The position numbers and the translations under genes were made by a program. The notes below the pieces were generated by a model. The model saw only the letters and a list, made by a program, of their open reading frames with translations. It was not told the DNA's origin and did not search any database. This document shows, piece by piece, positions 12,410 through 24,289 of a DNA stretch of 64,000 nt. The stretch covers positions 62,001-126,000 of the forward strand of contig JBAMJV010007160.1 of NCBI GenBank assembly GCA_037951105.1. The letters are read 5' to 3'. The DNA comes from Echinarachnius parma. Its lineage: Eukaryota > Echinodermata > Echinoidea > Clypeasteroida > Echinarachniidae. Numbering within the stretch: position 1 is the stretch's first letter; each line of letters starts with the position of its first letter.

Positions 12410-12540
12410 TCAAACTTTCACAAATCTTTCAATTGTATTTTACAATGATATTGATATAGGATTGAAGTCTCAAATGTCATTTTGTGCAATATCTGACACT
12501 TTACCTGAATCACTTTAAGGTGCAAAGTTGATTCAAAAAC
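12410..12540 (-). repeat. Fragment of TTAA-flanked MITE family
   Basis: Reads as the reverse complement of the left end of the element at 46809-47157: shared blocks are ATTGAAG(T/A)CTCAA(A/G)TGTCATTTTG and GCAATATCTGACACTTTAC. Truncated and diverged. Confidence 0.65.
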
Positions 12541-14234
12541 GACCCTTTTTTGGAGCTTTCAAATTACGCGCGCTTGAAACTATATGATATTGGCCGTGCG
12601 AGAACCAAATTGGAGGGGGTGTGGCTTGCGATCGCAAAAAAGTTCGAAGTGGCTGTCAATTAACATGATGAAGTTCAAATGCTAGTCTTACTTTCAAACG
12701 TTAATTAGTTTACGTCGATCTACATTTTATTACGCATACGATTACCGTACCGTCGGTACATACAACGCAGCATGTATGCCTAGCTATGTGTCGTCACGTA
12801 CGTACGCGCGTCGCGACGTCTCCTATAGTACCCGAAGCCACGGCGCGCTGCGGTGCAGGAAACAGCGCGCGCGGACGTTTACTGTACATAGCATGCGACA
12901 CACGTAGGCACGATCGTTGTTGTTTTTGTTGCAATATGCTGTAACACAGTAGCGTGCGAACTGACTTGTTTGTTCAAGTTTTTTTTCTTTTTTATCAATG
13001 AATAACCTAGGCTTTGTACAATTCGCAAAAAAAAACACAAACAATAAACTGTATAGTCCCTACTCTAATGTGTATACGAACGGGTTAATATAGAAAACAA
13101 ATAATACTAAGCGTCTGAAAGCGATACTATACACGCTACGTAACAGTCATAACACGTCCGTGATTCATGAATAATTCATTAGCTACGTAGTGGATTTCGC
13201 GATGCTATGAATAATTCATAAGCCAAAGTACATGTCTATTTCAGTTTTTTGGGGCGTGCGTGGCTATCCTTCACCCTTTTTTGGTGAATAGGGGCTCAAA
13301 AAATTGGAAAAAAAATAACCTAGATGCCCTTAAATGCGCATGATCAGAAACTTATTGATGGAGAAATTATGGATTTTTTTCGTTTTTAAAAATATAAGGA
13401 ATGTGGGCGCGGTCATGCGCAAATAAGGTGATATAGGTTGAATGCCCATGTATTCACTGAGTCACTCAAACTATTTTTCAGATCAGGCGTTTGGTGGTGC
13501 ATAAGGATTAAGTGAGATTATCAACAGCGCCCCCTCGAAATCCATTGGCGCCCTCATTATATAGTCTGCCCGGTTCAATCACTCGGACTTATCGCTGTTA
13601 TTATCTGCCGATATCAGAGGAATCCTTTCGTATGTAAGTGTATTTGCATTAAAATATGAACAACGGTGAATTACACACAACACTACATTGTAATGCTGCG
13701 CTATACGGGAACAATGTGGGACAGTACAAAAAAAGTTTGTCAAAATTTCACACAAAATTCTTATCTTAAATTCAACAAAATCAATCATGACTGGCCCTAA
13801 AAATGATACAAGTGTTATATGAACTTACCAAAATGGTCCAAATTATTCTTCAAATGTCGAAAAAAATGGAAAATCTGCAGTTTTGGAAAATAAAAAAACT
13901 GAGAAAATCTCAGTCGTGATCGCTCTCGAAAGTGTTGCTGCTATCTGGATGACTGTCATGTATTTCCCGCAAGCTTCCCACACCACACGTGTTACCGTAT
14001 CCGAATTCTGACACGGCGTATCCGAATTCTGATACTGCGTATCCGAAATCGGATACGGCGGGCATGCTTGCAGATCGCGAGTTGGCTTGTTTTGGACAAT
14101 AATAAGCGGCCTCCGCATGTTGCGGGCGGGCTTTCTTTGTTTACGATGGGACATCGAGCAGGAAGAGAAAGAAATGGAACTTATATGACGATTTGTGTAA
14201 GTATGACTTATCATTTTGAAAATGAAATTTTGTA
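12541..14234. other. Non-coding stretch
   Basis: Contains a CpG-rich patch at 12770-12910, but no exon with domain or splice support. Short open frames on both strands look random. Confidence 0.4.
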
Positions 14235-14291
14235 CAATAAATCATAAAATCAGCTTCAATCTAGGTATGCAATTTTTAACTTTAGATATGC
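14235..14291 (+). repeat. Left copy of a 57 bp exact direct repeat
   Basis: Identical over 57 bases to 14984-15040. The block starts CAATAAATCATAAAATCAGC and ends TTTAGATATGC. The two copies bracket 692 bp of unrelated sequence. Confidence 0.9.
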
Positions 14292-14983
14292 ACGTAGAAC
14301 TATTGCTCCCATTCGCGCATGCGCGTTACGTTCAAACTGGCTCGCGATCCGATCGGCCTCATTTGCATAAGCCAACTCACGCTGCAGCTAGAAGGCGCCT
14401 TCTGATTGGCTTTCGCATGCTGCCATAGACTCAACGTTATACCATTTGTATGCGAGGAGAAAGCTGTCGATGGCCCCTACATTCTGATACCAAACTCGTG
14501 ATATTCCAGTCAAATCTCGATTTTTGACGAATTTTTTTGCACCATTCGAAAGCTGAGATATTCTTCTTACTAATCGGCTTCTCAGCAGTTTGGTAAGTTC
14601 TCATTTTCGTAATATTTAACTTATAAATTCGCGAGTTGTTTTGAATGATTCTTTGATTTTTCTATTGTATATGTGTACCGATGATTAGTGTGCGACACCT
14701 ATGGGTGAGATTCGACACGTGTATAATGTATGGCATGTCAGTGAGTTTTGGTCACCGTTTTTGCTTGGCACGGATGAAGATTGACAGATGGGGCGTGGCT
14801 TCGCGCAAGAGCCGAAGCCAGGCATAGCGCTCTGCATGTATTAGACCCAGCAGTAGAGCAAGGCTCCGCCCACAAGGTGAAACATCACTGCGCTCTCTGC
14901 TTGACTGAGCCCAGTCAGGGAGAGAGCGCTCTGACGTTTGACCGGAGATCGGGCGATCAACCAATGAGAGCTCACAAACTCAG

Positions 14984-15040
14984 CAATAAATCATAAAATC
15001 AGCTTCAATCTAGGTATGCAATTTTTAACTTTAGATATGC
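14984..15040 (+). repeat. Right copy of the 57 bp exact direct repeat
   Basis: Second copy of the 57 bp block at 14235-14291, in the same orientation with no mismatch. The spacer between them is GC-richer than the flanks. Confidence 0.9.
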
Positions 15041-16480
15041 TGTTCTTTTCTCTCTGTTTGTAGTTCAAATTGTGTCCCGTAGATTTTTACCACTATCAGG
15101 ACCATTTACAATACATTGTAGATGTGCTGCTGATTGTGATTGTGTGATAATCTGTCTTTTTATTCACGGAAAATTTTGTGATTTTCGACCGATTTGTATA
15201 TGGCGAACAAGGCGAAACGCGTACACACTGTACGTACGGACATTATCGCGAAAAAAGGGTCGACATGTACGGAGCTCCAGCGGCATCCCTACTAGTATTA
15301 CCCAATTCAAATTTGAATGATTTTCAGCTAACTGGCGGAAACGCAGAGGGGTACCGATGTCTAGAACACTAACAGTAACATTTTAACAAAGGTTCAAATT
15401 CTAATTGCAAAGTGCTCTTTTCATAATACATTGACTTGTAGACGTGATACGAATTATGATACTAGATTAAACAATCGCTACAATTTCAATTACATCTTTC
15501 ACAGCTAACACAATTTCGTACGAATGGGACTAGTCATACAGTGTGCTACTTCTTTCAACAGGCGTGACTCGTTAACAATGTCAGTGACGAATTCTCACTC
15601 ACCTTCTCCAGAAGATTGGAGATGATATAGGAAAAACTCGCCATGATTCTCCCGATTTCCTGATTTCACCCTGCACGGAGACAATTTTTGAAAAGAGAGC
15701 AGAGTTATAGAAAATTACTTGACCGAACCCCAGGAATTGTTCTACAGACATCAACACAGCAAAAGTGCGCATGCGCAGCATACAATTCAGTTCAGTATAT
15801 CGAGTCTGATATTTGTATTGAAAAAGAGCAAGGAAACATCTATATTTTTGTTTTATTTTAACTAATGCGAACTGTTCTTGTGTGTCTGTGTGCCAACACC
15901 TATGTCATGCCGTCAAACTTTCTCTATGTGAGTGATCTTCTAACAGAGAATTTAGTAAAAATTATCATAGACCTAATAACGGGCTTAGTCGGGGGGGGGG
16001 GGGGGGGGGGGGGCCGTCATGTGCGTCCATTCTTTCTAGATAATTATGTATCCCCTTGATAATTGTGAAGATCGAGATAATCCCTATAGCAGCTCGATCA
16101 CTGGGGGAAACTAGCTCCCAGCTGAGGTCCTTATCATAAAAAATCATAATTGTCAATGGCCTAGCTAAATGTTATTTCGGGCAGACGAAAATTGTTTATC
16201 GTATAGCTAGGCCTAAAAAACTAGGGGGGGGGGGGGGGGTCAGCTAGGGGGCCTTGTATTTTCATGAGCTTTTTTATCGATCAGGCTTCATGTAGCCTGT
16301 AGGCATAGCTAATGATTGATGATTGTGTAGGCCACACGTCTACTGCATGTAGCGAAAGCTACAGAAGGGGGCCAGTCCTCTGATAACTCGTGTGTTTAAC
16401 TTTCCCTTCTCCATTTTATAAATACCGAGCGCCTGGCTTGAAGGCAGAAGGTCAGTGCTGTACAGTCGATCGAGTCCACC
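15041..16480. other. Non-coding stretch with poly(G) tracts
   Basis: No gene is recognised. Long poly(G) runs lie near 15990-16012 and 16224-16239. Frames across these give Gly or Pro runs. Confidence 0.4.
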
Positions 16481-16720
16481 ATGTCCGAGTCCGAGTCCGA
16501 GTCCGAGTCCCTGGAGTCCGAGTCGAGTCCGAGTCCGAGTCCAAGTTCGAGTCCCGGACATCCGAGTCCCGAGTCCCGGACATCGATCCGAGTCCAAGTC
16601 CGACATGGGCGTCGATCTGTCATTGATACCCATTCATCAGGGGGGGATGATCTATTCATTCATCCACCCTGATGAATAGGTATTACGTAAGTATCGACGC
16701 CCATGGAGTCCGAGTCCGAG
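16481..16720. repeat. (GAGTCC)n hexamer repeat and adjacent hairpin
   Basis: From 16481 to about 16600 the hexamer GAGTCC repeats with small changes, giving Ser-Glu, Arg-Val or Pro-Ser frames that are repeat artefacts. Next to it, 16604-16650 and 16664-16705 form an inverted pair (GGGCGTCGAT and ATCGACGCCC; CCCATTCATCAGGG and CCCTGATGAATAGG). The same hexamer family recurs at 20299-20410. Confidence 0.8.
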
Positions 16721-17606
16721 TCCCAATGGGAAAATCTTAAATTGCAATTCTATTCATGTCACATCAGTTCCATTATGATAAATGCCTTACAGTGAACTCT
16801 CTATAACATAAATATAGTTATCTGGTTCATTGTAAACTTCCATTTGTCAGATATATTTTAACTCTTCTTACTACAACAGTTATCTTCATAATAGAAATAG
16901 ACACCATCAAAGAAATGACAAAGAGTTATCTGCATAAATGATTTTGGGCAATGTCAAAGGTTATTATTACAGAGTATGAGACAAATTCAATTACTGATAT
17001 CTATGCAGGATAAAAAGTTCATAAAAAGTGTGACAGACGGGACAAGAATTTAGTTTGATCTTTGTCACCCTTAAATTTCCCAAAAATACAGTGGATAAGG
17101 AACTGCTGCATATCTTTTCCTAAGGTTCACTGTCAAATGGATTAAGGGATATAACTTTAATCTTAAATATGTGAAAACAGTCAAGTTGCGGAAAAGTAAT
17201 CATTGTTGAAGTTTTGCATGAATTTCAGCAATTTTCTAATCCTTTTAAGATCACAATTTTTAGCAAAAAATATAAAATATCTGAAAATTCACGGTTTGTG
17301 CCATAAACTGTCAGTTATGAACAGATGAGCAAGATATCATCATAAGAAGCAATGAAGAGCAATCACTGTCAAGAACAATTGGAAAGAAAAGAAATACTGA
17401 TTAATAACGTAATTCAAATTTATCATGGGGGGGGGGGGGGGGGCGCTACATAATTGACTGACACTGAAGGGACTGGTGCGATACTTGAAAATTATATTTC
17501 TTGAAATTGGTGTGAATTATTCAGTCGCATGCATCTATCATGACCTGATTGAAGTTTGAAATTGAACTATGAATTTGTTATCATATGGATGGTTATTATA
17601 CTGCAA
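16721..17606. other. Non-coding AT-rich stretch
   Basis: Nothing coding is seen. A poly(G) tract lies near 17427-17442. Confidence 0.4.
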
Positions 17607-17608
17607 TA

Positions 17609-17930
17609 CAGGGTGGCCCCCAAAAAACGGAACGGGGAACTTCCCAAAATATGGTAATAAAATGATATGTCCATAGGATGTTATCTTTTCCAATGAAAAA
17701 CGATACTTAGAACAGTCATTTTGGTCGAGTAGTTTTTGTTTTAGGGCGCGTTGAGTGACACCATGTCAGGTTCCCATTCTTGTCAATTTTTACCAAGTCA
17801 GTGCGGGGTCAGTGCCTGATAAATCGCATTTACTGCTCGTCATATCATCAAACAACCATGCCCATTCTCTCAGCACACAGCTGAATGCACACTAACAATA
17901 GCGCGCGTATTGCTCGTTGTTCAATTTCAG
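17609..17930 (+). mobile_element. Mariner-like MITE, left part (copy 1)
   Basis: Starts CAGGGTGGCCC directly after TA (17607-17608) and continues AACGGAACGGGG, ACTTCCCAAAATAT and TTAGGGCGCGTTGAGTGA. It matches the left arms of the copies at 32451-33078 and 56925-57453. The right terminal repeat is missing, so the copy is truncated close to the Mutator-like element at 18057. Confidence 0.75.
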
Positions 17931-18417
17931 TCGCATCATATCAGGCTTTCGTAAATTAATTCACGTTCTGGCCGTAATACTTAACCGTGTATTACGTGTT
18001 CCAAAACATAAAACGACTAATCTCAACGTCTATTTAGGCATATTTGAGGTGATATTAAAGACACTACAAGGGGAAGACTGGACACTTCGGGGATTTTGTG
18101 TAACGCTGAATTTCGTACATGGGGAAGGGCGCCCCTAGCGTTGAGTAGGTAAACTTCTTGTCGTTTTCGCGCGTAGCCATTGAAAACACAATAGGGAACA
18201 ATGGCGAGCAGGTCGAAAATAGCTGTATCTCCATTTTGGAAAGAGGTGTACCTTTGAAACTTTGCATACAGATAGCATTCTGGTAGTTCTTTAAAATGAT
18301 ACCAAATTTGTTAGGAAAGGTTTTGTAGTTTTGAAACAAATTAAGAAAATGTTTGCAAAAAATCTCAAAATGTAACGGTGCCACACTATTTGGGAGGCGA
18401 GTTCATGACACATGACC

Positions 18418-18960
18418 ATTTATTGTTTGTTTATTTGTTTATTTTATTTAATCACGGAATATACAATAATAAAAATGTCCGCTTTCAGCTACAAGCTGTT
18501 TTTCAGCAGGGCCGTGAAACATAAGAATACAAAAATACATAAGATACATAAAATAATACAAAATATACATTACAAACAGGTTATTTAAGAGAAAAAAAAA
18601 AACACAGAAAAACATATTTACAAAGATAAGGGTAAGAATAATTTACAAATATTAATCAGAATGAACGAGAAAACCAAAAGGCATAAGTACATGAGTATAA
18701 CAATCATTGAACAGCTAATAATATATGCACATGAATTATAAATCTAGTATGGTTAGCTTCATTATTTCCTTTTAAAATATTTTCGTGTATAATTCGTAAA
18801 TTAATAGGTAGAATGTTGAACAGTTTTGATGCATCGTATATAATGGGCTATTTCGAACAATTATGTATCCATGGTGAATGAAAACAGAATAAGATTAAGC
18901 TCCAAAACGTATTGTTCCATAAAATTTCAATACCAAGAAACTTTTTTGAAGAATTTTCAA
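18418..18960 (-). mobile_element. Possible LINE 3' end (minus strand)
   Basis: A TTTG/TTTA-rich run at 18420-18455 is followed by sequence that on the minus strand would be an AT-rich 3' untranslated region ending in an A-rich tail. It sits inside the Mutator-like element. No reverse-transcriptase frame remains, so identification is tentative. Confidence 0.3.
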
Positions 18961-19184
18961 ATTATCAATTCTAAAATGTAACCCTTTGTACCACTTTTTT
19001 ATACTATTGATTGTGAAAATGACCATATATATAGTTAATCAACAGAACGTTTTATGAATCCTTGCCATCATATAATATAAATTAGCTTTGATATTTTTTA
19101 AAATTGTAGGTAACAAAGGCAGTTATTTAATTTAAGGTGTAATTAAAATTTAGATCAAACTGAGATCTCATTGCATCGTTTATT

Positions 19185-19365
19185 TTGTTGGTGTGTGTGT
19201 GTATATGTATGCGTGTTTGTATGTCTGTGCATTTGTGTGTGTGTTTGTATACATTTGTGTATGTATGTGTGAAAGTATGTGTATGTGTTTGTATGTTTGT
19301 AGGCCTACATGTATGTATGTTGATGTGTCATGTGTCAGTTGTGTGTGTATGTGTCTACAATAACA
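19185..19365. repeat. (TG)n/(TATG)n microsatellite
   Basis: About 180 bp of GTGT, TATG and TTTG units inside the Mutator-like element. Frames encode Cys/Val or His/Thr runs. Confidence 0.85.
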
Positions 19366-20289
19366 TGACCAGCTTTCTGGCAGCTTTCCCACATGGAGAT
19401 TTTAAATTCAGAACTAGAAATGCTGTGGCACACTAACTATTACCAAAAAAACACCAAAAACAAAACAACAGATTTCTAGGGGACCCCCCCCCCCCCCCTC
19501 CCCCCCTCCCCCCCCCCCCCCCTCCAGCTGCCGTGCGGCCATACCCTTGCTTCCACCCAAATTCTAGCTGTAAGAGTGTAGGTCTACCCTATTTTTTGAG
19601 GCATCGCATTTCCGATGTGACAGTTAACAAAATGATTGTGTTTCAGATGTGACACTCTTGTTAACAACAATTCTTCATATAAAGAGAAAAGAGGTATTTA
19701 AATAAATGTTACTATTTTGATTTCAAACCATGACACAGGTAACTGCAACAATCTTGATGACGAGTTCGTTTTTAACAGCAAGCAAAGAAACTTGTACGTG
19801 AATGTTGACTTGATTCTGCATGTCTACTATTAAATATTTCTTGGAAATTTTCACCTGTAAACAGACAAACTTAGAAACAAACTCTTTTTAATATTTGGTG
19901 TACATTTTGAGATAAAAAAGCAAAAATAAGAAGGAATTTGATACTTCACTACCAGTTCCCTATTGTGTTTTCAATGGCTACGCGCGAAAACAACAAGAAG
20001 TTTACCTACCCAACGCTAGGGGCGCCCTTCCCCATGTACGAAATTCAGCGTTACATCGATCGCTGTACAAAACCGGCGCAGTGTCCAGTCTTCCCCTTGT
20101 AGTGTCTTTGGTGATATTACGATCATTTTCCAGAATGTCACACTCAAGCGACAAAGGTACGCCAGAACAACGGGTTGGGTTTTGCTTGCGCTGGGGTAAT
20201 TTTATGAACTATAAATAAACGTGGGAAAACGGAAAAAATGCCGGTCTCGTTGCCGGTCTCGGCCCGATTTTCGCCCCGATTTTCGCCCG

Positions 20290-20415
20290 AGTCACGAGTC
20301 ACCATTGGTCGAGTCCGAGTCCGAGACCGAGTCTTTGTGGCTCGAGTCCGAGTCCGAGTCCCGAGAAATACGGACTCGAGACCGGTCTCGAGTCCGAGTC
20401 CGGACTCGAGTCCTA
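20290..20415. repeat. (GAGTCC)n-type hexamer repeat, second locus
   Basis: Same GAGTCCGAGTCC motif as at 16481, here mixed with CGAGAC and CGGACT variants and interrupted inverted copies. Predicted Ser/Glu/Arg frames are artefacts. Confidence 0.8.
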
Positions 20416-20439
20416 CAGCACTGCAGAAGGTACCATCTT

Positions 20440-20521
20440 TGGTATGACCCGGTCTGGGTTCGAACCCGGGACCTCCCGTGCATGAGGCGGACACTCTAAC
20501 CGCTCAGCCACCATGCCCAGA
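20440..20521 (-). mobile_element. tRNA-derived SINE head (minus strand)
   Basis: On the minus strand the sequence has a pol III A box (TGGCTGAGCGGTTAGA, 20510-20495) and a B box (GGTTCGAACCC, 20467-20457) at tRNA-like spacing. The acceptor stem does not close well and the anticodon stem is imperfect, so this is a SINE promoter or tRNA pseudogene rather than a working tRNA. The element may continue to about 20400. Confidence 0.7.
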
Positions 20522-20742
20522 GGGTGGTATCAGACTAGAAAAGCTTGCCAAAGGAAGTCGTTGAAGCAAAAACTGTCGATAACTAAACAAAATGTTGGAT
20601 AAACATTAGTGGAATCAAAGATTAAAAACAGCTGATCCTTAATGCATGCGCAACTGAAGTTTATAATAGAAGTATACAGTAGCACGTAGAGAAGACCGGA
20701 AAGTCTGCAGTCTGGAGTCATCCTTCTTCCCGTACCCTGATG

Positions 20743-21149
20743 CACTGGCGTAATGGTGGTGGTGGTGGGGGGGGGGGGGGGGGGGGGGGGAGGGGGGCGC
20801 TTGCAAACGAAATTTAAACCATAGCTTGTATCTATAATTCGCTACCAGTGATTGAAAAAAGGGTATTTCTTTAGACAAGACAACTCAGATTTTACTTTAT
20901 GTTAAGTCCTTTATTTTTGTCCTAAGTATGCACCAGATTGCATAATTTGAAGTAAAACATTGCAAAAACACCTTTAGCGTGCACAGACGGACACCCCCCT
21001 ACTATCACCCGCTGCCACCACCCTACCCCTCTCGGTCGTTCGCTCCCTCGCAATATCTGACTGTGATATGCGGATTTGGTTTTGCCCCCCCCCCCCCCCC
21101 CCCCAAAAAAAAAAAAAAAAAAAAAAAGTTTTCGCTCATTACGCCACTG
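20743..21149. mobile_element. hAT-like MITE with 8 bp target duplication
   Basis: Termini CACTGGCGTAATG and CATTACGCCACTG are inverted with one mismatch, and the element is flanked by the exact direct repeat CCCTGATG (20735-20742 and 21150-21157). An 8 bp duplication with CAGTGGCG-type ends is typical of hAT elements. The 407 bp body contains a poly(G) tract near one end and poly(C)/poly(A) near the other, and no open frame of interest. Confidence 0.85.
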
Positions 21150-21178
21150 CCCTGATGTGATGTGATGTGATGCCTTAA

Positions 21179-21699
21179 GGGGGTATCCCACTGAGCGGCG
21201 AACGTTTGCGAACGTTTGCGAATATAGCAAATTTGGGATTTCGCCAGGATTCGTTAAAGGTTGCAAAAGGTTCGTTAACGGTCGCAAATGGTTGCAAGAA
21301 ATTCGCAAACGGTTTTAATTGTCGCAAACAGTTTTTCTTGTCGCAAAGAAATTTTGGACATGTTCAAAATTTCTTTGCGAATTTATTTTTTCGCAAACAG
21401 TTGCAAACGTTCGCAAACGGTTTTAAGACGGTGTCGCTAACGTTCGCCAATGCTAGCGATTACATGACCATATGGTTCCTAAATGCAATCGACCCATTGA
21501 GCGGCGAATGCTTACGAACGTTTGCGAATTTTGGATTCGCCAACTTTTCTGACAAATGTTGATAAAAATCAGGGTGGCAGAGGCAAACCCTGATTTTCGC
21601 TAACATTCGTTAACATTCGACAGAAAAGTTGGCGAATCCAAAATTTGCAAAATTCGCTAACGTTCGTCGCAAACGTTCGCCTCTCAGTGGGATACCCCC
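21179..21699. mobile_element. TTAA-type MITE with terminal inverted repeats
   Basis: Left end GGGGGTATCCCACTGAGCGG and right end CTCAGTGGGATACCCCC are inverted and continue inward with related blocks (GCGAACGTTTGCGAA and its complement). Flanks are TTAA (21175-21178) and TTTA (21700-21703), consistent with a mutated TTAA duplication as in Kolobok or piggyBac groups. The interior is rich in GCAAACG/CGTTCGC words. It starts 29 bp after the neighbouring hAT-like MITE ends. Confidence 0.75.
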
Positions 21700-21714
21700 T
21701 TTAGGCGAAGAAGT

Positions 21715-21740
21715 GCGGGGGGGGGGGGGGGGGGGGGGCG
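21715..21740. repeat. Poly(G) tract
   Basis: Run of more than 20 G bases with one C. One of about fifteen such tracts in the window. Confidence 0.9.
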
Positions 21741-22094
21741 GGGGCTTCAAACGGGCAAACTCATGTTATATTCGGGGCATCTTATTCCCGGCAAAACAAT
21801 TCCATATTTGAGCAAAATCGTGTTATTTTTGGACCGACCATCAAAAACATTTCATATTTGTGCATCAAAGGGGTCTTTTTTGCTTATTTTTTTTTTTTTG
21901 CTTGTCAAGTGAAAAATTCTTAAAAATTATTTATTTCGGCAAAATACATCAGCCCCCACCCCCTGTCTCGTCATTATTGAATGAATTTCTGAAGTACCTT
22001 TTGTCTATCAATGGTCCTCTCATTAAACCGCTGTATAATCATTTCATCGGACTAGAATCATATTCATAATGTGATTGTCATCTGACTTGGTTAA

Positions 22095-22265
22095 AGGATA
22101 GTTGAGTTTTGGTACGAATGATAGTAACCCAAACCTGCACCATAATATTACAAACTAAAAGTTATAACTCCACCATGCTCGACAGGTTTTAAATTACAAA
22201 CGACGAAGTCAAACGCCGTCATCATTAAATAGAGCTGTTAAGGCATAAAAGGGTGCTCTCTAAAA
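22095..22265 (+). mobile_element. Truncated copy of TTAA MITE family
   Basis: Begins after TTAA (22091-22094) with AGGATAGTTGAGTTTTGGTA and shares CCTGCACCATAA and AACTCCACCATGCTCGA with the copies at 29035 and 55704. The right half is lost. Confidence 0.7.
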
Positions 22266-23073
22266 TCGCATTGTTTCAGCCATTTCTCTTTTTCTTTTTT
22301 TTAATTACCGTAATACATTTTTTTATTATAGGTTTTTTTGGCCAATTTCGTAAGCTTTTCATTCGGTTTTGATAAGTGTACGTGTCATTCAATTTCGCGA
22401 TATTGAGCTGAAGGCTTGCATGTTGTGGTTCAAAATTGCATTTTGTTCATACGATTTAGCTCTTTGGTCAAGTGATTTACCATTTTTAGCATTTAATTAA
22501 AAAAAACACGCTATACAGTATTTGAATTTAATTTCGCCAACGGATTTCACGGAAGGCGGTATTAGTAATCACGAATTTTCTCGCTTTAAATGAATGAAAA
22601 TTCTACGAAATAGAAACACGTTTTAAATCGAATGCAAACAAAATGTTTTCGAATGATCGTTATAAATTCGAACTTGCAACATACAGATGCAGTGACAAAA
22701 TCGGCGAAATTGAATGCACACAAAATAAATTGACCAAGAAAATCCTATATTATTATTTATTTATTTATCTTTTTTTTTGTTTATTTTATTTATTTATTTA
22801 TCATGATTAATTATTATTGTTTTTTGTATTTGTATTATTAATTATTATTATTATTTTTATTATTTTGTTGATGGGGGGGGGGGTATTTCGTGAAGACAAT
22901 TTATCCCTCGAGTACGTCTAATTGGGACTTACAAATTATTCCTTAGCATTTTAAACTTCTCGAAGTGAAACATTCCATGAAATTCCCTCCACTACCATTT
23001 ATTATGTATACTATGATTAATATCGTATTCTCCGTTTAGACAATCCGTCAGTGAAAGCTTGGCCATTAATTTA
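22266..23073. other. AT-rich non-coding stretch
   Basis: Contains a (TTAT)n-rich segment at 22755-22870 and a poly(G) run near 22875. No exon seen. Confidence 0.4.
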
Positions 23074-24289
23074 ATAAGCCAGTTCGTAGTTACAATCTGC
23101 GCATGCGCGTAATCACCGATCTAGACTTCCGGGTTCCGTCGATATATCCCATCGAATCGTGAGAATTGACGGAGCCACACGTGCAATTGAATGCGACTTG
23201 TTTGTTTACATTTTCAAGAGCCGGGATTGGGGGTGGGGGGGGGGGGGGTGGGGGGGGGGGGGGGGGTGGGGGGGGGGGGGGGAGGGTGCAGGGGTTTAAT
23301 TTTCTGTTCATGTAAACATAATTAAGAACATTTATCTTTTACCCTCAGGTATTTTTACTACAAGAATTAATACCCAATAAATTAAGTCTCATTAAAAGGG
23401 ATCTACATACTAACAAATGTCTCCCTCCTTGTATTTGTATATAGAAGCACAACAGAGTTGTTGTTGCTTCTAATTCCCCTTCTGTGGAAAAGATATTAAC
23501 ATTTGAACTGGTAAGTTATTTAGTTATAGTTATACACTAGAAAGTTTGTAACTGTAAAAGTCAGTGCAATTATATCATATTTTGCTCATTACATGGCTTT
23601 ATGTGATTTAGTGTACAAATGTACACAGATCAATTACACAAATAACCATGCAACCACTGACCATTTTTGTGCACATGTCAACAAAGTTAATTCATGTAAA
23701 ATAGCAAGTACATTTACCTTATTTTTAGTAGATATGTTTAACCTCATATTAAACAGGTGGTAAGCTGTTCTTCTAACTGACATGTACCAGCTCCTGTAAT
23801 AATTTGTTGATGTTTCATTGTTTGTATCTTCATCATCCTCACCATCATCACCACCGCCATCACCATCATCACCACCACCACCACCATCAATCTATCATCA
23901 TCATCACCATCACCACCAACACCATCATCACCACCACCACCACCATCATCATCACCATCATCACCACCATCATCGTCATCTTCCATTGTAATCATCTTCA
24001 TCCTCATCACCATCATCATCACCACCACCACCACCATCATCGTCATATTTATTGTTATCATCTTCATTGCATCACGGACACCATCTTTCTCATCACCACC
24101 GCCACCATAATCTTCATCCTCATCACCAAAATCATCACCATCAGCATCATCATCATTATGCATTGACAATGCATTGACAATGCGCGGCCGTGCAGTGCCG
24201 TACACTCAGTGAAGTATGTTAATGGTATATTGACATATGACCTGTGACGTCACTCACGCTCCATGGTCTAATTACGAACTGGCTTATTG
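23074..24289. mobile_element. TIR element carrying a CAT/CAC microsatellite
   Basis: The left end AATAAGCCAGTTCGTAGTTA (from about 23075) and right end TAATTACGAACTGGCTTATT (to about 24289) are near-perfect inverted repeats. The same left end starts a 326 bp element at 34555. The interior holds a poly(G) stretch (23220-23283) and about 320 bp of CAT/CAC triplets (23826-24145). The 153-residue Asp-rich frame on the minus strand is a product of those triplets, not a gene. Confidence 0.65.

Larger units (their letters stand above)
18057..20109. mobile_element. Mutator-like element (non-autonomous)
   Basis: Terminal inverted repeats of 143 bp (18057-18199) and 155 bp (19955-20109) begin and end AAAGACACTACAAGGGGAAG / CTTCCCCTTGTAGTGTCTTT and remain nearly identical throughout. 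The main difference is a short block present only in the right arm. The element is flanked by the direct repeat GGTGATATT(A) at 18048-18057 and 20110-20119, a 9-10 bp target duplication. Long terminal repeats plus a 9-10 bp duplication are the signature of Mutator-like transposons. No transposase frame is present in the 2 kb. Confidence 0.85.

Noticed and set aside
13843..14214. 123-residue minus-strand frame
   Set aside because: Low complexity in part (SDTQYQNSD repeats), no splice or domain support; left as non-coding.
16340..16680. Frames rich in Ser-Glu, Arg-Val, Pro-Ser and Leu-Gly
   Set aside because: All derive from the GAGTCC hexamer repeat in its different frames.
23090..23311. Proline-rich frame
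   Set aside because: Translation of a poly(G) tract on the opposite strand.
23744..24205. 153-residue Asp/Gly-rich frame on the minus strand and His-rich frame on the plus strand
   Set aside because: Both are readings of a CAT/CAC triplet microsatellite; no start context, splice sites or non-repetitive part.
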